The notes under the pieces were generated by a model, which was not told the origin of the DNA, ran no database searches, and saw only the letters and a list, made by a program, of their open reading frames with translations. From the NCBI RefSeq assembly GCF_003046175.1, contig NZ_PZZM01000001.1, positions 2,053,501 to 2,117,500 on the forward strand: 64,000 nucleotides of DNA, written 5' to 3'. The position numbers were made by a program, and so were the translations under genes. The DNA comes from Bosea sp. 124 (GTDB lineage Bacteria > Pseudomonadota > Alphaproteobacteria > Rhizobiales > Beijerinckiaceae). Positions 44,353-53,955 of the stretch are shown here, piece by piece. How positions within the stretch are numbered: position 1 is the stretch's first letter; the number at the start of each line of letters is the position of its first letter.

Positions 44353-45647
44353 GTGCGCGCGGGCTCCGCGGTCAGGACGAGGCTGGTGTTCTGGCCGCCG
44401 AAGCCGAAGGAGTTCGACAGGACGGTGCGCACCGTCGCATCGCGGGCGACATTGGGCACGACGTCGAGCGCGATCGCCGGATCGGGCGTGGTGTAGTTGA
44501 TCGTTGGCGGGATGCGGCCATGGGCGATGGTCAGGAACGAGATCACCGCCTCGACGGCGCCGGCCGCTGTCAGGGTGTGGCCGAGCATCGACTTGTTGGA
44601 GGACATCGGCAGCCTGCCCATGCGCTCGCCGAAGACGGCGGCGCAGCTCATCGCCTCCATCTTGTCGTTCTCCGGCGTCGAGGTGCCGTGGGCGTTGATA
44701 TAGTCGACGTCGTCAGGCTTCAGCCCGGCATCGTCCAGCGCGTCCTGCATGGCGAGGATGGCCGGCTTGCCGTCCGGGCTCGAGCGGGTGCGGTGGAAGC
44801 CGTCGCCGCGCTCGCCGCAGCCGGCGACGATGCCGAGGATCGCAGCTCCGCGCGCCAGGGCATGGTCGTAATCCTCCAGCACGAGCGCGCCGGCGCCCTC
44901 GCCCATGACGAAGCCGTCGCGGTTCTTGGAGAAGGGCTTGGCGGCTGCTTCCGGCGGGTCGTTATGGGTCGAGAGCGCCGAGAGCAGCGAGAAGCGGATC
45001 AAGGCCTCGGCATGGATCGAGCCGTCTGTGCCGATGCAGAGCGCAGCGTCGGTCTCGCCACGCCGGATCGCCTCGACACCCATCTGGATCGCGGTCGCGC
45101 CGGACGAGCAGGCGGTCGACAGCGAGATCGGCGAACCTTTGGTGCCGAATGCGTCCGCGACATGGTCGGCGACCGTTCCGAACAGGAACATCTCGTGCAT
45201 CGGCCTGAATTTCAGCGAGGCGGCCGCGCGCAGCAGGCCATCGTAATCGACCTCGCCCTCGACGGTCGCGGCGAGTTCCTGCTTCTGCGGCCATTCCATC
45301 TCGACGGGAGGCACCGCCATGAAGAGCTCGCCTGGGAAATCGCCCGGCTTGCCGAGCCCGCTCTGGCCGACGGCCTCCTCGGCGGCCAGCATGGCGAGCT
45401 TCTCGGAGAGCTGCGGCGCCGTGAACGGACCGTCGAACAGGAAATCGACGGTGCCGCCGATCGTGGTGCGCAGGCCCTGCGTCGGAAACCGCTCGATCGC
45501 GTGGATGCCGGAGCGTCCAGCGGTCAGCGCTTCCCAGTTGGCGTCCTTGCCCTGACCGAGCGAGGTGACGATGCCGAGTCCCGTGACGGCGACGATCGGG
45601 CGGCCCTTGGAGTCGCGGTGCGAAGGGGTCTGGTTGATCGCGTTCAT
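44349..45647 (-). CDS. fabF1XL: Beta-ketoacyl-ACP synthase, catalytic (FabF1XL-like)
   Basis: 432-aa FabF-type condensing enzyme with the complete Cys-His-His set: Cys180 in STACSSGATAIQMG, His in YINAHGTSTPEND and His in SNKSMLGHTLTAAGAVEAV, plus the C-terminal NSFGFGGQNTSLVL. It is 10 bp from the Cys-less paralogue and overlaps the reductase gene. By position in the acpXL cluster it should elongate the VLCFA chain. Confidence 0.94.
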   Translation of the reverse strand: MNAINQTPSHRDSKGRPIVAVTGLGIVTSLGQGKDANWEALTAGRSGIHAIERFPTQGLRTTIGGTVDFLFDGPFTAPQLSEKLAMLAAEEAVGQSGLGKPGDFPGELFMAVPPVEMEWPQKQELAATVEGEVDYDGLLRAAASLKFRPMHEMFLFGTVADHVADAFGTKGSPISLSTACSSGATAIQMGVEAIRRGETDAALCIGTDGSIHAEALIRFSLLSALSTHNDPPEAAAKPFSKNRDGFVMGEGAGALVLEDYDHALARGAAILGIVAGCGERGDGFHRTRSSPDGKPAILAMQDALDDAGLKPDDVDYINAHGTSTPENDKMEAMSCAAVFGERMGRLPMSSNKSMLGHTLTAAGAVEAVISFLTIAHGRIPPTINYTTPDPAIALDVVPNVARDATVRTVLSNSFGFGGQNTSLVLTAEPART

Positions 45648-45657
45648 GGAACCGTCC

Positions 45658-46785
45658 TCAGGCCTTGACCAGATGGGCTACACCCTCGCCGCGCCAGTGG
45701 CCGGCGCCGGTGACGACGGCCTCCTGCGCCTGCCCCGTCGAGAGGGCGGCAGCGGCGAGCGCGACCGAGACGGGGAAGGCGGCCTCGACAGCGTGGCCGA
45801 CGAGATCGCCCGTCGCGATGCGGCGAGCCTGCGGCAGGGTGGCGATGGCGGCGGCTTCTTCCGCCGTGATGCGGGCGACCCCGGCTGCGGCGGAGATGGC
45901 GAGCGCTCCGGGCGAAACCGTGCCGAGATCGGCGAGCAGGCTGCGCAGGGTGGTCTCGACCGTGCCGGGCTGGCGCTTCGAGCGGGTGGCGACCACCCGG
46001 TCGAGCCGGGCATGGGCACGGGCGCCGCGGGCGGCGGCGCGCTCGGCGGATTCGAGCACGAGAAAGGCGGAGGCGCTGCCGGCGATGAGGCCGGGCGCGT
46101 CGTCGCGGTCGAAGACCGGGGCGAAATCGCCCTTGCGCAGATAGCCGCCGAGTTCGAACAGCAGCAGCATGTCGCGACGCTCGGCATTGTAGGAGCCGCC
46201 GACCAGCATGACCTCGGCCTGTCCGGAGGCGATGCGGGCATGGGCGGTGCGGATCGCGTCGACGCCGGCCTGCTCCTCGCCCATGAAGGTGCGCGAGGCG
46301 CCGGTGATGCCGTGGACGATGCCGATATTGCCGGCGAGCAGGTTGGAAAGCTGCGCCAGGAACAGGGTCGGGCGCAGATCGCCCATCAGCCGTTCGTTGA
46401 GGAAGGAGCCGGGCGCGTTGGCGCCGCGCAAGCCGGTGAGGATGGCGCCGTCGACGGCATGGTCACGCTCGCCGCCTCCGGCCGCGACGATGACCTGGAG
46501 CACGCTCTTCGCCTCGGCATCCTCTTTCAGCCCGGCGCCGTCCAGCGCGAGGCCGGCCGCATAGACGCCGAGGCGCTGCCAGGGCTCCATCTGGCGCTGG
46601 TCGGACTTCTTCGGGATCTGCCGGTCGAGCTCGAGGGCTTTCAGCGGATGGACCGGGTAGGGGGCGAAGCTCGCTGTGTCGACGACCGGCGCAGTGTTGC
46701 CGGCGAGGGCGGCCGCATGGGTCTCGATGCCCTCGCCGAGACTGGAGGCGAGGCCGATTCCGGTGATGACGACGTCGCGCTGCAT
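45658..46785 (-). CDS. fabF2XL: Ketosynthase-family protein without active-site cysteine (FabF2XL-like, chain-length-factor-like)
   Basis: 375-aa thiolase-fold ketosynthase homologue. It keeps the fold markers (VVITGIGLASSLGEGIE, VMLVGGSYNAERRD, GLIAGSASAFLVLESAERA and a second-His-like GDLVGHAVEAAFPVSVALA) but the nucleophile-elbow region reads TGASRTFMGEEQAGVDAI (residues 161-178) and the whole protein contains no cysteine. The NAHGT histidine motif is also missing. It is therefore probably non-catalytic and partners the neighbouring FabF1XL, as chain-length factors do in type II polyketide synthases; this is inference. The reading frame is intact, so it is not a pseudogene. Confidence 0.88.
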   Translation of the reverse strand: MQRDVVITGIGLASSLGEGIETHAAALAGNTAPVVDTASFAPYPVHPLKALELDRQIPKKSDQRQMEPWQRLGVYAAGLALDGAGLKEDAEAKSVLQVIVAAGGGERDHAVDGAILTGLRGANAPGSFLNERLMGDLRPTLFLAQLSNLLAGNIGIVHGITGASRTFMGEEQAGVDAIRTAHARIASGQAEVMLVGGSYNAERRDMLLLFELGGYLRKGDFAPVFDRDDAPGLIAGSASAFLVLESAERAAARGARAHARLDRVVATRSKRQPGTVETTLRSLLADLGTVSPGALAISAAAGVARITAEEAAAIATLPQARRIATGDLVGHAVEAAFPVSVALAAAALSTGQAQEAVVTGAGHWRGEGVAHLVKA

Positions 46786-46787
46786 GG

Positions 46788-47255
46788 TCAGGCCTGTTCC
46801 GGAGCAAGACCGATGGCGGCAAGGCGCGCCTCCATCAGGCTTCGCATATCGGCGGGGAAGGGCATCAGGCGGAAGCGAAGTTCCGCATCGCAGATCGGCT
46901 TGCCGGCGATGGCGATCTTCGCCTTGGTCGCGGCATAGCCGGAGCCCTCGATGACGAGTTCGGCCGTGATGTCGAGCACGGCATCGGGCTCGACGAAGGT
47001 GCGGAAGCGCGCCTTGTCGACGGTCATCAGGAACGGCATCTGCGTCATGCCGTTGAGGGCGAGCAGGAGATAGCCCGAGGCCTGCGCCATGGTCTCGGTC
47101 AGAAGCACGCCGGGCACGAGCGGGTGACCGGGGAAATGCCCCTCGAAAACCGGGCTGGCATCGGCGGCGGGCACGGTCGAGCGCGTCATGATGCGCTTTT
47201 CGCCCGGCTCGAAGGCCAGCACGGTGTCGATCATGTCGAAATATTCGAGGCGCAT
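46788..47255 (-). CDS. fabZXL: 3-hydroxyacyl-ACP dehydratase of the VLCFA cluster
   Basis: 155-aa hotdog-fold dehydratase. The catalytic His40 and Glu54 are in FEGHFPGHPLVPGVLLTETMAQASG. N-terminus MRLEYFDMIDTVLAFEPGEKRI is that of the FabZXL-like group. It removes water from 3-hydroxyacyl-AcpXL during elongation. It lies 174 bp downstream of acpXL and 2 bp upstream of fabF2XL. Confidence 0.92.
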   Translation of the reverse strand: MRLEYFDMIDTVLAFEPGEKRIMTRSTVPAADASPVFEGHFPGHPLVPGVLLTETMAQASGYLLLALNGMTQMPFLMTVDKARFRTFVEPDAVLDITAELVIEGSGYAATKAKIAIAGKPICDAELRFRLMPFPADMRSLMEARLAAIGLAPEQA

Positions 47256-47429
47256 GCGCTTCCGATCGTCGATGACGCGTGTCGAAGCCCGCTCCGACGC
47301 GGCTATGCTCTAACGGCTGAGGCCGTTCCGCTCAAGATCGCCCGTCCTGAACGTCGATAGCCCCCGTCCCGAGGAACCGCTGGCGGCGCCTTGGGAGAGG
47401 GGGCTGATCTATTGTCGATGCGGTCTGGC

Positions 47430-47711
47430 TCAGGCCGCCTTGGCGGCGACGAGGTCGTCAATGCGCTTGCACAGGTTCTCGAGCACGAAATACTGCTCGG
47501 CGGGCGCCTTGCCCTCATTGACTTCCTGCGTCCACTGCTCGAGCGGCAGCTTGATGCCGAAGGCCTTGTCGATCGCGAAGGCGATGTCGAGGAAGGCGAG
47601 CGAGTCGATGCCGAGATCGGCGATCGCATGGCTCTCGGGGGTGATTTTCTCGCGCGGAATGTCGCAGGTCTCCGAAATGATTCCGGCGACCGTCTCGAAC
47701 GTGGCGGACAT
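47430..47711 (-). CDS. acpXL: Very-long-chain acyl carrier protein AcpXL
   Basis: 93-aa acyl carrier protein that carries the growing C28 acyl chain for lipid A in rhizobia. The phosphopantetheine attachment is Ser37 in [12 protein letters not shown]. The long C-terminus, [32 protein letters not shown], distinguishes AcpXL from house-keeping AcpP (about 78 aa). It heads the minus-strand cluster through lpxXL. Confidence 0.94.
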   Translation of the reverse strand: MSATFETVAGIISETCDIPREKITPESHAIADLGIDSLAFLDIAFAIDKAFGIKLPLEQWTQEVNEGKAPAEQYFVLENLCKRIDDLVAAKAA

Positions 47712-47866
47712 GCGGGTGCTCCCGTCTTGATGATGGAGGCGGACGACATCCGGGCGCGGGTGTTAGCCCTGCGCCTGCCCCAAGCCCCCCGCCAAAGGAT
47801 GACTGTGACGCCCCCTTACACCGGGGGACGGGCGAGGACAACCTTGGCGGTCACCGGCTGCCATCC

Positions 47867-47960
47867 CGTCATGCCCGGCCTTGTGCCGGGCATCCACGTC
47901 CTGAGCACCGCGCTCGGCCAGCAAAGGCGTGGATGGTCGGGACGAGCCCGACCATGACGA
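47867..47960. repeat. Palindromic intergenic repeat, copy D
   Basis: Just downstream of acnA and upstream of acpXL. CGTCATGCCCGGCCTTGTGC with GCCGGGCATCC at one end and GGTCGGGACGAGCCCGACC then ATGACG at the other. It may terminate acnA transcription. The middle is diverged from the other copies. Confidence 0.65.
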
Positions 47961-47970
47961 AGAAGGACGG

Positions 47971-50670
<2,700 letters not shown>

Positions 50671-50902
50671 GCGGGCTGATCCTGATCAAGGGGTTGCGGT
50701 CGCGAGCCGACAGACGCCTTGCGGGATCGCCGGATCGAAGGCCTAATGCGCATGACGCGCGCGCCGCCTCGGGAGTGCCCGAGCCCCGCGCCGGATCGGC
50801 GTGCGGCGTAGCCACGGGTTCTATAGAGCAATTCCAAGAAGCCCGCTACATGAACGAAGCGCGTTCCTTCGCAGACCTGACGCCCCGGAAGACGCTTCGG
50901 CC

Positions 50903-51523
50903 TTGACGCATTTTTCTGTCCCGAACCTGGCCTTGACCGCCGAGAACCTGGCCTGCCGCCGTGGCGGTCGGCTTATCTTCGAGGGCGTGCATTTCCGGCT
51001 TGGCCCGGGCGAGGCGATCGCGCTGACCGGGCGCAACGGTGCCGGCAAGTCCAGCCTGCTCGCCATGCTGTGCGGCCGGTTGCGACCGGAGGCGGGCACG
51101 ATTGCGATCGAGGGCGCGGCGGAGGCGGCGATGGCTGAGCTGAGCCATGCGATCGGGCATCGCGACGGGCTCAAGACGGCGCTGTCGGCTCGAGAAAATC
51201 TCGCTTTCGCGCAGGCGCTGCTCGGCGATGCCGCGGTGGCACCGGACGCCGCGCTGGCGGCGGTCAGCCTGCAGCATGTCGCGGAGCTGCCGGTGGGCTA
51301 TCTCTCTGCCGGGCAGCGTCGCCGGGTGGCGCTGGCCCGGCTGCTGGTATCGCGGCGGCCGTTCTGGCTTCTCGACGAGCCGATGTCGGCGCTCGACCTC
51401 GCCGCCCAGACGATGCTAACCGGGCTGATGCGGGATCATCTGGCGCAGGGCGGAGCGATTCTGGCCGCGACGCATGGGCCGCTCGGCCTCGACGGGGCGC
51501 GCGAATTGAGGATCGGCCCGTGA
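50903..51523 (+). CDS. ccmA: Heme exporter ATP-binding protein CcmA
   Basis: ABC ATPase of the cytochrome c maturation system (about 206 aa) that powers release of heme-loaded CcmE. Walker A LTGRNGAGKSSLL, signature LSAGQRRRVALAR, Walker B FWLLDEPMSALD. No ATG is positioned correctly: TTG 50903 (THFSVPNLALTAENLACRRGG) gives the family length, and its TTGA overlaps the stop of an 18-codon upstream ORF. Starts further upstream in the open frame add residues without similarity. It overlaps ccmB by GTGA. Confidence 0.9.
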   Translation: MTHFSVPNLALTAENLACRRGGRLIFEGVHFRLGPGEAIALTGRNGAGKSSLLAMLCGRLRPEAGTIAIEGAAEAAMAELSHAIGHRDGLKTALSARENLAFAQALLGDAAVAPDAALAAVSLQHVAELPVGYLSAGQRRRVALARLLVSRRPFWLLDEPMSALDLAAQTMLTGLMRDHLAQGGAILAATHGPLGLDGARELRIGP

Positions 51524-52188
51524 GCCGCGCCTTCTTCGCCATCCTCCGGCGCGATCTCGCACTGGCCTCGCGCGCCGGAGGCGGCGGCGAACTTGCGCTC
51601 GTCTTCTTCCTGACGATTGTGGTGCTGGTGCCCTTCGCGCTTGGGCCGGATCTCAACCTGCTGTCACGGATCGGCCCGGCGATCCTGTGGCTGGGTGCGC
51701 TTCTGTCGATGCTGATCGGGCTCGATCGGCTGTTTCAGGGTGACGAGGAGGACGGCTCGCTCGACCTGATCCGCGCCTCCGTGCTGCCGTTGGAACTCGT
51801 CGTGTTGGCCAAGGGGCTGGCGCATTGGCTGACGACGGGGCTGCCGCTGGCGCTGGCTGCGCCGCTGCTCGGGCTGCTGGTGGCGCTGCCCGGCGAGGCG
51901 ATGTTGCCGGTCGCGGCGACGCTTCTGGTCGGCACGCCGGCACTGAGCTTCATCGGGGCCGGTGGCGCCGCGCTGACCGCGGGGCTGCGGCGGGGCGGGT
52001 TGATCCTGCCCGTGCTGGTCGCCCCACTGACGGTGCCTGTGCTGATCTTCGGCGTCTCGGCGGCGAATGCGGCTCTCGGCGGCACGATTCCGTTCCTGAC
52101 GCCGTTCCTGATCCTGTGCGCGCTGTCGCTGGCGGCGATCGTGATCGGGACGCTGGCGGCCGCCGCGGCGCTGCGGCAAGTCGACTAG
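51520..52188 (+). CDS. ccmB: Heme exporter protein CcmB
   Basis: 222-aa inner-membrane permease subunit paired with CcmA, with about six hydrophobic segments. Typical segments are AFFAILRRDLALASRAGGGGELALVFFLTIVVLVPFALGP and LDRLFQGDEEDGSLDLIRASVLPLELVVLAKGLAHWLTTGLPL. GTG start overlaps ccmA. Its TAG stop straddles the left border of an insertion sequence: TA is the target duplication and G is the first base of the element. Confidence 0.95.
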   Translation: MSRAFFAILRRDLALASRAGGGGELALVFFLTIVVLVPFALGPDLNLLSRIGPAILWLGALLSMLIGLDRLFQGDEEDGSLDLIRASVLPLELVVLAKGLAHWLTTGLPLALAAPLLGLLVALPGEAMLPVAATLLVGTPALSFIGAGGAALTAGLRRGGLILPVLVAPLTVPVLIFGVSAANAALGGTIPFLTPFLILCALSLAAIVIGTLAAAAALRQVD

Positions 52189-52247
52189 GCTCAGGACCTA
52201 TTAAATTCGTTTGATCTGTGATTCACGGTGTCTGGGAGGACGCTGTG

Positions 52248-52616
52248 ATGAATGATTTGTTTTTGCTGAGCGAGCGGCAGATGACGCGGATATCGCCGCA
52301 TTTTCCGCTCTCGCATGGCGTGCCACGGGTCGATGATCGGCGCGTGGTGAGCGGGATCGTCTACATCATCCGCAGCGGCCTGCAGTGGAAGGACGCGCCC
52401 AAGGGCTACGGTCCCCACAAGACGCTCTACAACCGCTTCATCCGCTGGAGCCGGCTCGGCGTCTTCGACCGGATCTTCGCCGGGCTCGCCGGCGAGGGAC
52501 CCAAGCCGGAGCGCATCATGATCGACGCGACGCATCTCAAGGCCCATCGCACGGCGGCGAGCCTGCTCAAAAAGGGGCTGTTCCCCGTCGTATCGGGCGG
52601 ACCAAGGGCGGGCTGA
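52248..52616 (+). CDS. IS427-type transposase, OrfA
   Basis: N-terminal transposase frame (122 aa). ATG 52248 (MNDLFLLSERQMTRISPHFP) has GGGAGGA 7 bp upstream. It holds the DUF4096-like DNA-binding part (SGIVYIIRSGLQWKDAPKGYGPHKTLYNRFIRWSRLGVFDRIF) and the first catalytic Asp in RIMIDATHLKAHRTAASLLKKG. After KKG the frame diverges and stops; a -1 shift at the A5G4 run (52569-52577) joins it to OrfB. Confidence 0.9.
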   Translation: MNDLFLLSERQMTRISPHFPLSHGVPRVDDRRVVSGIVYIIRSGLQWKDAPKGYGPHKTLYNRFIRWSRLGVFDRIFAGLAGEGPKPERIMIDATHLKAHRTAASLLKKGLFPVVSGGPRAG

Positions 52617-53002
52617 ACTCCAAGCTCCACACTGTCTGCGACGAGAGCGGCCGCCCAATCATCATGCTCCTGTCGGAAGGCCAGATGAGCGACCACAAGG
52701 GCGCAAGCCTCGTGCTCGCCGCCCTGCCGCCAGCCAAAACCCTCATCGCCGATCGTGGCTACGACAGCACGCCGTTCCGCCAGGCGCTCGCCGCCAAGGG
52801 CATCGCGCCCTGCATCCCCTCGAGCCGAAGCCGGAAAACCCCGTACCCTTATGACAAGGCGCTCTACCGCCAGCGCCACAAGGTCGAGAACCTCTTCGCC
52901 AAGCTCAAGGACTGGCGCCGCATCGCAACCCGCTACGATCGATGCGCCCACACTTTCTTCTCGGCAATCTGCATCGCCGCAGCCGTCATCTTCTGGCTCT
53001 GA
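52574..53002 (+). CDS. IS427-type transposase, OrfB (reached by frameshift)
   Basis: C-terminal DDE part in the -1 frame: VPRRIGRTKGGLNSKLHTV, the second catalytic Asp in KTLIADRGYDS and the Glu in HKVENLFAKLKDWRRIATRYDR, ending SAICIAAAVIFWL. It has no start of its own, consistent with programmed frameshifting to make an OrfAB fusion. Start given is where similarity resumes. Confidence 0.88.
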   Translation, partial: GAVPRRIGRTKGGLNSKLHTVCDESGRPIIMLLSEGQMSDHKGASLVLAALPPAKTLIADRGYDSTPFRQALAAKGIAPCIPSSRSRKTPYPYDKALYRQRHKVENLFAKLKDWRRIATRYDRCAHTFFSAICIAAAVIFWL

Positions 53003-53021
53003 TCAATGAGTTCTGAGCCTA

Positions 53022-53058
53022 GATCATCGGACCGAATATCGTATTCGGTCCGATGATC
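53022..53058. repeat. Perfect 17-bp inverted repeat with 3-base loop
   Basis: GATCATCGGACCGAATA - TCG - TATTCGGTCCGATGATC lies immediately right of the insertion sequence. Without the element it would follow the ccmB stop directly. The DNA after it (CCGAAAACTGCAGTCCACTT, 53089-53108) resembles an intergenic repeat frequent in rhizobial genomes. It could act as a terminator stem or protein site. Confidence 0.7.
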
Positions 53059-53129
53059 TCGGTCTTTGATCTTGCATCGGCTTTGTCCGAAAACTGCAGT
53101 CCACTTTTCTGACCGATGCTCGGGCGTCG

Positions 53130-53372
53130 CTAGGCCGATTGACGCGTAAGGGGCTCGGCGCGCTGGCCGCCCAGCTCGACGGCGCAGCCATACTGGCTCG
53201 CGAGTCGCGCCACCGTCGTCGCGATGTCCTCGATCCGGATCTCGGGCACGGCATGCCTGCTGCGGATTTCCTGGGCGGTCGCATAGACGTCAAGCACCCG
53301 GGACTCACTCGCTTTCGCTCGGATCGTGGTTTCGACCTCGCGTTGGATATCGTCGGGCAGTTGCTGCGTCAT
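53130..53372 (-). CDS. Hypothetical protein, 80 aa
   Basis: Small protein MTQQLPDDIQREVETTIRAKA... with a helical, charged N-terminal half and EIRIEDIATTVARLASQYGCAVELG in the second half. ATG 53372 has AGGAGA 6 bp upstream, which supports that it is real. I do not recognise the family. It is transcribed against the ccm genes and lies between the insertion sequence and ccmC. Confidence 0.6.
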   Translation of the reverse strand: MTQQLPDDIQREVETTIRAKASESRVLDVYATAQEIRSRHAVPEIRIEDIATTVARLASQYGCAVELGGQRAEPLTRQSA

Positions 53373-53453
53373 GCATTCTCCTCTTCGAAGATGTGCCAGC
53401 GTAGCAAGCGAACGGATCCCGGACAACCCATCGCCAATGAATATATCAATCTA

Positions 53454-53478
53454 TTCAGCTTGTTAGCAATTTGCTGAA
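53454..53478. promoter_or_regulatory. Inverted-repeat element in an AT-rich intergenic region
   Basis: TTCAGC (53454-53459) and GCTGAA (53473-53478) flank AGCAATTTGCT, giving nested dyad symmetry in the 230-bp region between two divergent small genes. The surrounding DNA is notably AT-richer than the rest. It could be an operator; nothing proves it. Confidence 0.3.
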
Positions 53479-53602
53479 AGGGCACCCATGGCGGGCATGC
53501 AGGAAACGGGGCCAAAAGCGAAGTCTTGGCAGAACGTTGCTTCACCGCCAAATGTGCTTAAGATGTCACCTACTCATTCGCAGGAGCGATCAGGTCTGAA
53601 CG

Positions 53603-53842
53603 ATGACGGCACTGGAACGTCCCGAACGCCTGCAAATCATGTTGAGCCAGAGCGAGTTGCGGGCGCTGGAGGATTGGCGCTTCGACAAGCGGATGCCGAG
53701 CCGGGCGGCCGCGGTGCGCGAGTTGCTGCGCCGTGGGCTGGCGGCGGAAGGTTTCAGCATCGCCGGGGAAGGCATTCGTTCGCAGGAATTCGGAGTGGTG
53801 CCGCCGGACGGCAAGTCCGGCCTTTCAGGCGATGGCGGCTGA
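53603..53842 (+). CDS. Small ribbon-helix-helix-like protein
   Basis: 79-aa protein with an RHH/Arc-like stretch RLQIMLSQSELRALEDWRFDKRMPSRAAAVRELLRRGLAAEGF followed by a Gly-rich tail. Such proteins are common in Hyphomicrobiales and are annotated as DNA-binding or hypothetical. No strong Shine-Dalgarno precedes ATG 53603. No toxin partner lies next to it. Confidence 0.65.
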   Translation: MTALERPERLQIMLSQSELRALEDWRFDKRMPSRAAAVRELLRRGLAAEGFSIAGEGIRSQEFGVVPPDGKSGLSGDGG

Positions 53843-53955
53843 GGCTCGGCGTCGCCGGTGTCGCATGTTCGGCAAGCGCATTGCTGGCAGGGGCGTGCAT
53901 TGATAAAGCTGCGGCGGCAGCTTCTGGGGGCAGCCCCCGAGCGTGATGCGATGAC

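Larger units (their letters stand above)
52188..53019 (+). mobile_element. IS5-family (IS427-type) insertion sequence in the ccm operon
   Basis: About 832 bp element. Left end GGCTCAGGACCTATTAA and the right end, read inward, GGCTCAGAACTCATTGA, are imperfect terminal inverted repeats (13 of 17). It is bounded by TA on both sides (52186-52187 and 53020-53021), the target duplication expected for this group. It carries a two-frame DDE transposase. The element appears complete. It separates ccmB from ccmC and the rest of the operon. Confidence 0.92.

Noticed and set aside
45658-46785. Calling the cysteine-less ketosynthase homologue a pseudogene
   Set aside because: The frame is full length, tightly spaced in the operon and keeps fold motifs, which favours a functional non-catalytic subunit.
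53488-53946. 152-codon plus-strand open frame overlapping the RHH-like gene
   Set aside because: No conserved features, and the overlapping 79-aa RHH-like frame is more protein-like.
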